A DNA stretch of 64,000 nucleotides from Marvania coccoides. Lineage: Eukaryota; Chlorophyta; Trebouxiophyceae; Chlorellales; Chlorellaceae. The DNA is taken from positions 441,501 to 505,500 of the forward strand of contig OY978107.1 in NCBI GenBank assembly GCA_963854735.1, written 5' to 3'. The position numbers were made by a program, and so were the translations under genes. Below are positions 40,552 through 52,031 of this stretch, piece by piece (the stretch's first letter is position 1; every line of letters begins with the position of its first letter). A model generated the notes under the pieces. That model was given only the letters and a program-made list of their open reading frames with translations, was not told the DNA's origin and searched no databases.

Positions 40552-43009
40552 ATGTCTTCGGAGGCCCCCGCCAGCGGCCAGGAGACGGGCGGCGTGGCCG
40601 CACACACAGCATTCGCAATAGGAGGGACCAATGACGAAGGCGCAAAGCAGTCCCCGGTGTCTCCTTTCGCAGTGGTCCAGCGCCCAGGGGCGGCCGCCGA
40701 CAATGCAGGCCTCAAGCCTGCAGCCGACGCGCCCCAGCCCTCCCGCGTGGCGCAATTCATTAACAAGTACAAGCGCCAGCAGCTCGGTCAGTAGTCTCCT
40801 CGTTCCACACAAAAAACCATCTACTACCGAACTCCCTGGTTCTGTCCCCCCGCCCCTCATAAAAAACAGTCCCTACTACGTCTAAAATCCCTTATTTTTC
40901 GTGTCCCCTGCAGACACCGCCATCGACCCTTCTTTTGTCGTCCTCTGCGTCGTCGTTTATGGCGCGCTGTTCTTCTCCATGGGCGATGCTTTCTTACCCG
41001 GACACGCCACCTGGTGCCTGCTCCTCATGTGGGCCTGCTCGCTGCTGGGCGCGATGATTGCGCACCAGATGTATCTCCCGCGCGTCATCGGCATGCTGGT
41101 GGCCGGAATGCTGCTGCAGAACATCCCCTGGGCGGCCATCGACGCTTTTCCGCCCAAATGGGGCACCCAGCTGCGGGCGGCTGCGCTGGCCACCATCTTC
41201 CTCCGCTGCGGCCTGGAGCTGGATTTTGGTACCATGCGACGCTATAAGTACCCCGCAATTCGTCTGGCCCTCATCCCCGGCATAACGGAGGCACTTTACG
41301 ATGCAGGCCTCGGCGTCGCACTTTTCGGCATGGACTTCACGCTGGCGCTGACCATGGGTTTCATTCTGAAGGCGGTAGGGCCGGGGCTAGTGGTCCCTGC
41401 GATGTTCCGGCTGCAAAAGTCAAAAATGGGCACAGATCAAGGCATCCCTGCCATCGTCGTTATTTCTGCATCCTTCGATGACATCGTGGCTATCACTGGC
41501 TACGCCATTTTCAGTACCATCGCCATCCAGCCGTACGGAGATTCAAGCGACGTGGAAACCGACGCAGCTTGGAGCATCGCCTCTGGCCCCCTGCAGGTCG
41601 TTTTCGGCATCCTCGGCGGGCTGCTCGCCGGCGTGGCGATCGGCGCCACCCGCGTCTGGAACACCCACCCCAAGCGCTTTGTCGCGCTGTTCTTCTCCGG
41701 CATGCTGCTCATGTTCTTCCTGGAGTACCACAACCTGCTGTCTGGCGGCGCCCTGGGCGCTCTTTTCACGGGACTGGTGGCGTCGAATCTGTGGGAGAAG
41801 GGACAGCCGCGGTTTGCCTCGCTGGGGCCTTCCTTCGTGTACTCCCCCGAGTGCGAGCGCTGGATGAGCGTGATCTGGCGGTGGGTGATGGAGCCCATTC
41901 TGTTTGTGACCATCGGTTCCACGCTAAATTTTGCAAAGCTGGCGTCGGGAACCATCCCCAAGGCGGTGTGCATCGTGGTGACCGGCTTGATTGTGCGCAT
42001 CATCTTCACCTATGGCGCCATGAACGGCTTTGGCTACTCCGTCAAGGAAAAGCTTTTCTTCGCCGTGGCTTGGACGCCCAAAGCCACCGTGCAGGCTGCC
42101 CTGTCAGGTAAAAAGCTTACAAAATGTATACTTGGCGTTTTAAATACCTTCTTTTTATCATTTTACTTTTCGTTGTCGATTAACACATTAATTTTAATTT
42201 TTTATTTCTAACTGGTTTCCTTTTTATTTCCTGCTTGCACAGCCGCACCTCTGACCTTAATCATGCGACTCAAGGTAGGCGCCCCTGACTATGACGAGTG
42301 GGTGGCGTGGGGCAACGACATTCTCACCACTGGGCTATTTGCTATCATCATTTGCGGCACGCTGGGTGTGCTGGCCATCCACGTGCTGCACCCGATGCTG
42401 CTCAAGCCCGCTGCCAAAGAGGACGATGAAGTCGGCGATCATGAAGACGGGCAGCACGACGGAGGCGCCTCCATATCCCATGGAGCAGGCGGTGAATTTG
42501 CCGGCGCTGCTATTGCCGTTCCCAGGGAGCAGTCGATCGACAGCCGGCCGTCGTCCCCAGGCTCCCACCGCCACCGCTCGATATCGCGGTCGCGCATTGC
42601 GGCTTCATGTGGTGACGTTTTGCACGCGCAGCAGGCTTCGGATCTGAAGCGGGTGGGCTCTGAGGGGCCGTCCCGTGCCGCCAGCCCCTCGCCGCCGTTT
42701 GCCGCGCTGGTGGCAGGCGAGGATTTAGCGCTGGTGGCGGAGTACATCGAGTCCATTCAGAACCTCACCACTGCTGTCAACGCTGGCGACTCTCGAGACG
42801 ATGTGATGCGGCTGTCGCAGCGGGTGCAAGACATGCAGCACCGCATCGAGAGCGAGGTAGGCTACCGAGAGCCGTCCGTGCGTGAGCTGTTCAGGACGGC
42901 GTCGATTCTGCGGGTCAGGCCGGCTGCCGCCAGGCTGCAGAGCGGGCCCCGGCTGTCGGGGTCATGGCTCAACCCCAAGGCGCCTCCTCCTGGCGATGAC
43001 GCGGTGTAA
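40552..43009 (+). CDS. NHA/SLC9B-type monovalent cation/H+ antiporter (CPA2)
   Basis: Three exons, 40552-40786, 40914-42107 and 42243-43009; 2196 bp, 731 residues. A disordered N-terminus of about 80 residues precedes some 12 helices. Motifs: MYLPRVIGMLVAGMLLQNIP (inverted-repeat start), RAAALATIFLRCGLELDFGT, GFILKAVGPGLVVPAMFRLQ, the ion-site double Asp in ASFDDIVAITGYAIF, LEYHNLLSGGALGALFTGLV, and AWTPKATVQAALS as in animal NHA/SLC9B proteins. The long C-terminal tail (about 240 residues) is Ser/Arg/His-rich with RSISRSR-type sites and is probably regulatory. These proteins exchange Na+, K+ or Li+ for H+ at the plasma membrane or on organelles. Ion choice and location cannot be read from the sequence. 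Confidence 0.87.
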
Positions 43010-43882
43010 AAAATTCTTTTGGTTTTTTTCGTTTTCGGAGGGCAAAGCGCTGGAGGAATATCTGTTTTTTCTTCTTTTCTTAACTCTTTAGCCTTTAGCT
43101 GAACACTTCCACTCAATTTTTCCTAATACTTTTGTTTACTACGTCTACTCGCTTTCATCTTTAGTATTTCATCATTTCTAGAGACAAGGGGAATCTCTTC
43201 TTCACATGCATTTTGTATGTATGCTGCATTAAAGTGAATTTGAAATTCAATTTCATGTTTAAGGATTATTTACGTATGTAATGTAACGTTCATTTTCTTC
43301 ATTTTCAGTGCCTGGAACTGTTGTGCACACCGCTGGGGTGTACTGCATACATATCCGTAACTATAGAGAACAGATAAAGGGGAGCAGCTTGTAAATATAT
43401 ATACATATATTGGCGTTACCTGCTGCTTGCGCGCGGGGGCGATAATGCTCTCTCGCTCTCACCCATGTTCCCTTTGCAGCCTGCGGCAGCCTTGGCTCTT
43501 GTTTCGTTTCCAGGGTGTCCTGTTCGTTTCTTAAGCCAGGCTGGCAGCGCGCAAAGTAAAAAAAAGCGCGCTCTGCCGTATTTTCAAATATTATTTTTTA
43601 AGCTAAAAACCAGGAGGTTCACGAGAATTTATTTGTTCTATCATTATAACATCGAGCCCCTTGCTTGAGCGACCCTCCAGGTGCTCTTTTTACAAGCACA
43701 AGGAGATCTCATACCCTAGCCCTAAACCTTTCGACTCGATTTCGCACGAATTCCTTGCAGAATTTGACCCCATTTATCATTTCTGTGTTGCGGTTTTAAG
43801 AAACCCTTGCTCTTAGCTCCTTTTGTGTAAAAAGAACATCTTTCTCTATCTCCTCTTCGACGGTACTTTGTTTCTTGCCACT
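43010..43882. other. Spacer between antiporter and Rh genes
   Basis: 870 bp. TGTAATGTAACG at 43278-43289 gives two TGTAA motifs that could be the antiporter's poly(A) signal, though it is 270 bp past the stop. The rest is AT-rich with the Rh promoter at its right end. No gene is seen. Confidence 0.5.
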
Positions 43883-45333
43883 ATGGAGGAAGCAGCTGAA
43901 CTGGGCATGACCTTCCTGCCCCACGGCAAAAAATGGGACCTCAAGGGGTTCTCTTTCTCTCTCACCGGCCTCAGCGTCGTGTTGTTTGCGTTGCTGTCTC
44001 TTTTCTCCGAGTATTCGTCTGAGGCTGCCACCGATGCCCACGTCGACCAATACTACAGTTATTTGTCCGACGTCTACCTCATGATTTTTGTCGGTTTCGG
44101 TTTTTTGATGACTTTCTTGAAGAACTACAGCTACTCGGCCGTCTCCCTCAACTTTGTGACGTCGACGCTCGTGATTTTGGAGGCCATCGTCTTCATCGGC
44201 CTTGCCCAGCAGGGCTGGGGCGTCATTTCCATCGACCTACCGCTGCTCATAGATTGCGCGTTTTGCTCTGGTGCCGCCATGATTTCGTTCGGCGCTGTCC
44301 TTGGCAAGATTTCCCCCACGCAGCTCATCTGGTTGCTGGCACTGGAGGTCCCAATTTATGCCTTTAACGCCCACTACGTAGCTGATTACCTGAAGGTGCT
44401 GGATGTCGGCGGTAGCATTACCATCCACGCATTTGGGGCGTTCTTTGGGCTGGCTGCGTCGCTTGTGATGTGCCGAGGCCGCGGCGGAGGAGACAACCCC
44501 AAAAACGGGGCTTCCTATACGTCCGACATGACGGCAATGATCGGCACAATCTTCCTCTTCATTTTCTGGCCCTCCTTCAACGGTGCGCTTGCTTCTGCGC
44601 CGGGCGAGCACAAGCAGCCGCAGATCTATTGCATTATGAACACAGTCATAGCTCTGCTTGGGTCTGCCCTCGCCGCCTTTGCCTCTTCCGCGCTCCTCGC
44701 CGGCAAACTCGACATGGTGCACATTCAGAACGCGACACTGGCTGGCGGAGTGGCCATTGGCTCCGCAGCCAACCTGCACCTGCCTCCCGCTGCGGCGCTC
44801 GGTGGCGAGTTTATTTACAATTTATTTTCATTTCTTTCTCAAACTGATAAATAAACTGGCGTAATGCTACTCATAAAAAATGCATGCTTGAACGGTTACA
44901 CTGCTTGAATCAAAATCAACCAGCACCCAACTCCAACAAATACTTTTTTTTTTATGCAGTCGGTTTGGTCGCTGGCTGGTTCTCAACGGTCGGCTACGTC
45001 ATCGCATCCCCCTTCTTCGAACGCAAATTTAAGCTGACCGACACCTGTGGAGTCTTCAACTTGCACGGCTTCCCAGGCATTCTTGGCGGCCTGGCGTCTG
45101 CAGCCTTTGTGACTATATTTTACTCCGCGAACAAAGGACTGATTGTGCACGGGGCAAAGGCGCAGCCCATGTACCAGCTGCTGGGGCTGGGAATTACGCT
45201 GGTAGCTGCCACCCTGGGCGGGATTGTTTCTGGTTTGATTGTGACTCACATCAACCTTCAAAAGCAGAGCCTCGACGAAGAGGAGCTCTTCGAAGACGCT
45301 GTATTCTGGCACGAGGTGGAGCACGAAGACTGA
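43883..45333 (+). CDS. RHP: Rh-family ammonia/CO2 channel
   Basis: Two exons, 43883-44801 and 44960-45333; 1293 bp, 430 residues. The start at 43883 gives MEEAAELGMTF; an upstream in-frame start at 43823 is possible but encodes an odd leader. Rh signatures: HVDQYYSYLSDVYLMIFVGF, GFLMTFLKNYSYSAVSLNFV, ISIDLPLLIDCAFCSGAAMI, IHAFGAFFGLAASLVM (first pore His), SDMTAMIGTIFLFIFWPSFN, IQNATLAGGVAIGS, and FNLHGFPGILGG (second pore His). Both His of the twin-His pore are present. About 11-12 helices and a short acidic tail are visible. In Chlamydomonas Rh proteins are linked to CO2 handling; elsewhere they carry NH3. This is distinct from the AMT branch. Confidence 0.9.
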
Positions 45334-45900
45334 AGTTTGATTTATATACATTCAATGAACGATTCCCCCCCTTGGCTTGTTGTACTCTTAGTGAATTATA
45401 TTAGCAAATAGCGTCCTTGTACTTCATTGCCTTGCTTGTGAATTTTTAATCCTTGTCCTCCTAGATGCTTCAAATCCATATAAACTACTCTCTTCCTGTT
45501 TCATGGCAAATCGTGTTTGAAGAGATGTTCATCTCCATAAGCTGTAAAACTGCAGTTTCAACGAAACGAGGGGAGCCGCTGGCGGTGAACATAAATTGCT
45601 GTGGTGGAGCGCCGTGCTGAGGCCAATAGTACTGCATACTGCATTTGAGTGCAGCCATTGCCAATGGCATGCCATATGGTGTTGCCTTGCGCTGGAACCA
45701 GCAGCGACGTCGGTGCTGAGCAGGTCCATTAGATGCTCTTTCAATGGTTGTTAATGTGGTGGATTTAATTTTAATTTTAATATTCATAATAAAAAGTGTA
45801 GAATTCCCGCTACGCAGCTCTATTTACTTTTGATTGCGCAAAGGCAATAGTTTGATTTTCAAATTCGGAGTTTGATCTAGGGAGCCGCAAGCGAAGGGAA
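45334..45900. other. Spacer, Rh channel / FEN1
   Basis: AT-rich 3' flank of the Rh gene and 5' flank of FEN1. Open frames on the minus strand at 45485-45787 have no motif. Nothing else is supported. Confidence 0.55.
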
Positions 45901-47580
45901 ATGGGAATTCAGGTACATTGTGATGAAAAATATCGTCTTCAATGCCCCATTCTCTGCAACATAGCGCAACCTTGTCCTCACAAAATTGACTTGTTTTTTA
46001 AACAGGGGCTCACCAAGCTGCTAGCGGACCACGCCCCGGAGTCGGTCCGTGAGCAAAAGTTCGAGAACTACTTCGGGCGCAAGATTGCTGTGGACGCCTC
46101 CATGCACATCTACTCTTTCCTGGTGGGTCATACTTTTTCCGCTCGTCAGTTAGTTAGGTGAATAGCTTATATTACGCCTTACTTTACACTTCACAGGTGG
46201 TTGTAGGGCGTACAGGTGACCAGCTGCTGACCACCGAGACGGGAGAGGTCACCAGGCAAGTTTTCGAATTTTATCATGGTTTTTTCTTCTCGCATCGAAC
46301 GCTCAAATTTTGAAAGTATTTTTTCATTCTGACCCTTCTCAAATTGTGCAGTCACATCCTCGGCATGTTCTACCGCACCGCCCGCATGCTGGAGGCCGGC
46401 ATGAAGCCCGTGTAAGCTAGTATTAAAGAAATATTCCTCAATTCTTTTCCCACCCACCAAGACCTATAGTTTATAGTCATTTTCCCCCTTTGGAGAACAC
46501 AAAGTTGCACCCCAATAAATGATATCCCCAACCCCTCTTAAAATGCATTGCAGCTTCGTGTTCGAGGGCAAGGCCCCCGAGCTGAAGCGCGACGAGCTGG
46601 CCAAGCGCTCAGCCCGCCGTGAGGGCGCCACCACCGACCTGGAGGCAGCACGCGAAGCAGGCAACCACGCCGACGTCGAAAAGTACTCCAAGCGCACGGT
46701 GCGCGTCACGCGCGAGCATAACGAGGAGTGCAAACGGCTGCTGCGGCTGATGGGCGTCCCGGTCATCGAAGCGCCCTCCGAAGCGGAAGCGCAGTGCGCC
46801 CAGCTGTGCAAAGACAGCCTGGTGTATGCCATATCCACGGAGGACATGGACTCGCTGACTTTCGCCACGCCCAAGCTGGTGCGCAACCTGATGGCGTCGC
46901 AGTCGCAGAAACTGGCGCCCAAAGAGTTCGACCACGCGGCGGTGCTGGAGGGGCTGGGACTCTCACAGGTAAATACCATTTTATTAATTCATGGTTTGGG
47001 GTTGAAAGCCTTTCAAATTTGGGTTATTTTCATCTAATTTGGTGCGAAACAGCCCCCTATAATTAATAATCTCTGACATTTTCATCAAAATATTCAGGAC
47101 GAGTTCATCGACCTGTGCATCCTGTGCGGGTGCGACTATACCGACAAGATCGGGGGAATCGGCCCCGTGCGTGCGCTGCAGCTCATCCAGAAGCACAAGA
47201 CCATAGAAAAAGTGCTGGAGGCGCTGGACCCAACCAAGTACAAGATTCCTGAAAATTTTCCTTACGAGGAGGCGCGGCGGCTGTTCAAGGAGCCCGACGT
47301 ACTTAAGGGGGAGGCGGTGCCGGCGCTGAAGTGGAGCCTGCCCGACGAGGAGGGGCTGGTGAAGTTCCTGGTGGAGGAAAAGAGTTTTGACGAAAAGCGG
47401 GTGAGGAACGCGGTGGAGCGCATCAAGGCGGCGAAATCGAAGAGCAGCCAGGGGCGGCTGGAGTCGTTCTTCGGGCCCTCGAAGGTCGTGCACTCCACGA
47501 GCGGGGCCAAGCGGAAGGAGGAGCCCAGCAAGGGCAAAGGCAAGGGGCCGGCGGGCAAAAAAGGGAAGAAGGGAAAATGA
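45901..47580 (+). CDS. FEN1: Flap endonuclease 1 (FEN1)
   Basis: Six exons, 45901-45912, 46006-46122, 46197-46255, 46352-46411, 46554-46968 and 47098-47580; 1146 bp, 381 residues, the usual FEN1 length. The first exon encodes only MGIQ. FEN1 trims 5' flaps in Okazaki-fragment maturation and base-excision repair. Motifs: [15 protein letters not shown] (Asp of the N domain), [35 protein letters not shown] (two Glu), [10 protein letters not shown] (two Asp), [20 protein letters not shown] (Asp and H3TH), and a PCNA-binding box QGRLESFF near the end, then a Lys/Gly tail. Odd points: the conserved VFDGK is VFEGK here (Asp to Glu at a metal-site position), and intron 3 (46256-46351) fits only as GC-AG (donor GCAAGT). 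Confidence 0.93.
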
Positions 47581-48302
47581 AAGGAATGTATGAATAGGAT
47601 GACTGAGAGTGACCTAAGAGAGACAGAGTGTGTGGGTGCGCTTGACCTGACTGTAATAACGAATAATAATGAATCAAAAGAAGCGATCGGAACAAAAACA
47701 ACGAAAAGCATGAAATGACTTTCTTCTTTTTCAAGTTGGTTCGTTCAAATTTTCAATTTTTTAATTTTGTCACTGCGTGAACCGGGACCCATACTCCATC
47801 AAAAGCTTTATGTATTGAAAAGAAACAATCTTTATAGCTTTCCGCTGCTGTTGCGCAGGCTATCGCTGCTCGGAGAGATCGAAGGTGAGCAAGAAGAGGT
47901 GGGAAGCTGGGTGAACTGCGACAATACCTGGGCACGTTTGGCTATAAATGATTGCATATGTTTCCCTCGTTTGTGGGCGGTCTTGGAAGCTTAATCCATC
48001 GAGGCCCTGAGGCTCCCTCACATTCGGCGGACTAGCAACAAGGCACTCCCTCACGCTTCGTTTCTTGTCGCGCGGCACCCATTGCACAGTTGTCCACCTT
48101 TCCTGTTCTGGGGAGCAGCGAGCTTGATCGAATTTGTCGATGGCGCGGTAGTTAGTTAAAAATTGGATGGTTGCAACCATAGCAACCGTCATCTGGGGTT
48201 TCGGTTTCGTGCGCACGCGAATCGTCATTTAACAGCAACCCGTTTTTTTCCTGCAGGCTGAGACGCGCCTCGCTATTTCCCCCATAGTGGCTCTTGCTCA
48301 AC
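47581..48302. other. Spacer, FEN1 / first LysM gene
   Basis: CTGTAATAAC at 47651-47660 is a TGTAA motif 70 bp past the FEN1 stop and may be its poly(A) signal. The remainder is the 5' region of the LysM membrane protein gene. No further gene is seen. Confidence 0.55.
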
Positions 48303-51126
48303 ATGCCAGGCCCGCTGTTGACGCTCCTCCTCGTGGCAGTCCTCGCGACCACCGCGTGCGCTCAGGGGAATAAAAATGCCAATGAAGCTGCAGCTAAGCC
48401 TGCAAACGTCACAAAGTCGTCGCCGTTGTCAGGTGAGCGGCGAGAGCTCAAATTCAAACTCTCTCGCCCAAACGCTGCTGCACTTAATCCTCTCTTATTT
48501 CGTTATCTTTTATATAATCTTACCTCATATTCCACTGCAATTTATTATTACGCTTTAAAACCCCGCTTTCTAACGAGTTTTTCCTTTTCCCGCAGCACCA
48601 GAACTTGGCACTGTTCTGTGCCGCACCCACACAGTGGCACCTGGGGACAACCCCCTCACCCTGGCGCAGAAGTACAACGTGGAGTTTGACGATGTGGTCG
48701 CCGCGCTGAGAGAGTGCGTCGGCTACACCGACACTTTCTTAAACGTCGGCCAGGAGGTCTGCCTGCCGCCCTACTTCCCCGCGTGCAAGAACGTCGACTC
48801 CGTCACCTCCCGCCGCCCCAACTGCAAGGTGTACACCGTGCAGCAGGGCGAGACCCTGGCCATGATCTCCTCTTCCCTGGGCATTGATGCCGACGCCCTT
48901 GTGGAGCTCAACGGCGCCGGAGAGTTGCAAACCGGCCAGAAAGTGAAGCTCACGCCGTGGCACCCGGGCTGCCCCGACCCCACCGAGATTCGCAGGCCTT
49001 CCTGCCGCCTCTACAGCGCCAACGCCGGAGATTCGCTGTCCAAGGTCGCCACCGGCTTCCAGGTGCCTGTGAACGAGCTGATCGCCGCCAACCCCGGAAT
49101 CACCCCCGACATGGTGCTCGCGGTGGGCCTCCCCCTGAGAATCCCGCCCTTCCCCAACTCCTGCGGCACTGGCACCAAGGTAACCACCTTCCCGACTGAT
49201 AACATCAAGTCTTGCCGCGCCTACGCCGTAACAGAGGGCGATTCCATCGCTTCCATCGCGCTGGCATTTGGATCTGTTGGTGCGGAGATTGTGACCCTGA
49301 ATCCCGAGCTGGTTGACCCTTCCCTGCTCACCGTCGGCGACTCCATTAAAATTCCGCCCTGGGACGATTCCTGCCCCGAAGAAGGCGTCCTCGTGAGCCC
49401 TGACCAGCCCAAGACCCCCAGCGTGCAGCAAAAAACCCCGCCGCCTGCTGGCCCCTCCCCCCCTCGCCAGGGAGTGCCCTCGAAGGTCGTTCAAAATCCC
49501 CCGCCTCCCCCGGCCCCCGTTGCAACCCCCCCCCCCTCCGACGTTGACATGTACCAGGTCAAAGTGGAGATGCACATCACGGAAACCACCGAAGCCGACT
49601 TTGTCAGCCAGCAGCAGACCGTTGTGGACATTATTGCCCGCGCAGCCGGAGTCCCGCCGGCCAATGTCACCGTCACTTTTGTGCTGCCCGCCACCTCCGC
49701 CTCCCGCCGCCGCCGCGCGCTGCTGGCGGGCGAAGGCGTGGAAGTGCAGTGCCTGGTGTCCGGCGACCCCGTTACGATCATCGCCAACCTGCAAGCCACG
49801 CAGGCGGCGGGCACGTTGGAGGCGGCTTTCCAGCAACAAAACCTGGTGCTGGAGGACCTCACGGTGATTGATTCTGCGGGTACCGTCACCGAGATTGTGG
49901 CCCCGGAGGCTGCCGCGTCTGCCACTACTGAGGGTTCGTCGTCGGTGCCTCTGGGAGTGATTGTTGGCGCCACCGTTGGCGGTGTTGCCGTCATTGTGGG
50001 AGCGCTCTCTGTATGGTGCTGCCTCACCCGAAAGGGCAAGGGAGACGACGACAGCGAGGATGGGGGCGAGGTCGCCGACGTGGAGGCCGGCACAGTTGAC
50101 GTTTTCACCGACACGTTAAAGAATAAAGCGGCGCTGGAGCAGCGGGCGTTTGACAAGACCTACCGCCCCCGCAGCCCCACGCGCAAGCCCGCCGCCGACG
50201 CCTCGCGCGCCTCCTCCCGCAGCCAGTCGCGCAGCCCCTCCCGCAGTCCCGCCCGCAGCCCTACGCGCACCCCTACTCGCGCTGGCGCCTCCCGCAGCGA
50301 CCGGGCCCTGCTGGACGCTCTCAACCCCAACCCCATTTCCCCCCCATCCCTTCGCAGCGTGTACAGCGGCGGGTACGTCATCCCGGCGTCCATCTCTCAG
50401 CCCGCTTCCGTGCGCCGCCAAGTCCCAGTGGAAATTCCCCGCCAGCCCAGCTCCGATGCTGACTCCATGCCTGACCCCAACGACGACCGCAGCCCCCCTG
50501 GCTACTCCGGGGAGGGGCGGCTTCCCCGCGCGTTCAATGCGGACCTGGTTGCCCCCAACGTCGCCATCCTGCCTGAAAATCTGCCGATGGTGGTTGAGGA
50601 GCTGGCCCCCGCTGCCTCCTCCCACTCGGTATCCAAGCCTGCCGAGCCCCTCGATAACTTCGTCGACGCCCAGGAGGAGCCAGATGTCCTAAACCAGGTT
50701 GCGGAGAAGCTTGCAGAATCGCAGCGCCGCAGCGTGCCGCCGCTGCAGCTGCCTCCCGCTCGCCAGAGCTCTTCTAAGACCGCTGAGAGCAGGGTCACGC
50801 CGAAAAAGACGCCCAGCAAGGTGGCGCGGGCTGTCGAAACCACGCCGTACCGAGGCCGCCAGTCGACTCCCGTCCGGCAAACAACCCCCGTCCGCAGCCC
50901 CTACAGCATCGGCACCTCTGCATCAGGGTCGCCTGCCTCCCCCTGGCCACAGCCTCTGCCCCTCCCCCTGCCCGCCTCCGACCGCAAGCGCGGCTCTGGC
51001 AGTGCGCTGAATGGAACTTACGTCTCGCCCTATGCTCAGCAAAAGACTCGCACGCCGTCGCGCAGCCCCAGCCGCAGCCCCAGAAAAGAGCACCAGGACC
51101 GTCTCAAGTCCATGATGGAGGGCTGA
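48303..51126 (+). CDS. LysM membrane protein with extracellular LysM array, no kinase
   Basis: Two exons, 48303-48432 and 48596-51126; 2661 bp, 886 residues. A signal peptide (MPGPLLTLLLVAVLATTACA) is followed by four LysM-like repeats over about residues 50-300, each ending with a Cys: HTVAPGDNPLTLAQKYNV, YTVQQGETLAMISSSLGI, YSANAGDSLSKVATGFQV, YAVTEGDSIASIALAFGS. Next come a Pro-rich hinge; a separate 120-residue domain (MYQVKVEMHITETTEADFVS ... SRRRRALLAGEGVEVQ ... LVLEDLTVIDSAGT), like the small alpha/beta modules found in algal surface proteins; one membrane helix (LGVIVGATVGGVAVIVGALS) near 490-515; and a 360-residue cytosolic tail rich in Ser/Pro/Arg (RSPTRKP, SRSQSRSPSRSP). LysM modules bind GlcNAc polymers. 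Unlike plant LysM receptor kinases there is no kinase domain. Confidence 0.88.
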
Positions 51127-52031
51127 AAGAGCTTCCTTCGTGTGGCGGGAGAGAGATAGCTAGCCAGCGAATGAGTCGAGCGGAGTAATAAATAATAAAT
51201 CATTTTTGGATTTTTCTTTTTTCATCTTCTTTGTTTCATGTGGAATTTAGACAAGGTGGAATGCCTTTGCTTTTTAAAATGTTTTTTCCCCCGTCGAATC
51301 CACACAACACAACTTGCTAATTTACTACCTGTATCCTCGGCAAACGACCGCCCCACCAGTTTCAGACATGAAAAGGTTTTCTTCTGCCTTTCCCTTTCTT
51401 TTTATTCCACTGCATTCCCTCTTTGTAAACATTAAGTAATGCTATAGATTGTACGTTTGTTTTTGCTAAGCTGCGGGCGGGTATTTGAGCCGGCAGGTTC
51501 GGGGCCCATGCAGAAGGGGGGGGAAACTTCTCAAGGCAGGGTGCACATTCCTGGCATTAACAATCAATCAATAAAAGGAACATGGAGATGATATAATGGC
51601 CGTGAAATTCGAGTCAAGGAAAAAGCAGTTGTAGCACATTGTTTTGGACTGTCCCCCAACCACCAGCCGCGTTGCTTAATGCTCATGGCAATGCCGCTCT
51701 CAATTTGTTATTGTTTTGTAGCTATCTAAAAGCGGAAAAGCCATGGATTTGGTCCGGTTGTAGGCACCCTCGGTGCATTCAATTAAAATTTAGGTAAAAG
51801 ACAAATGTATAGCTCTTCTTTATTTTTTACTTTAGCAGCATTGGGAAGCCATAGATCTACTTTATCCGATCTGAATTTTGCATTTTGGAGCTTCTTTTCT
51901 CGTCCACGCGTACAATCATCTTTGTCTCTTTTCCGCTTAATTCTATGGCTTTCGACCCTTAATTTTATAGTCTTCTTACGATTAACCTCATTCCGATCTC
52001 AAAAACGCCGCAGAGGAGAGCTGGGCCCCCA
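51127..52031. other. Spacer between the first and second LysM genes
   Basis: 905 bp, AT-rich. TTTGTAAACA at 51422-51431 offers a TGTAA motif about 300 bp past the stop. No coding region is supported. Confidence 0.55.

Noticed and set aside
48739..49839. Long minus-strand frame (366 codons) opposite the LysM membrane gene
   Set aside because: Gly/Val/His-rich shadow of the LysM exon with no motif; the plus strand has signal peptide and LysM repeats.
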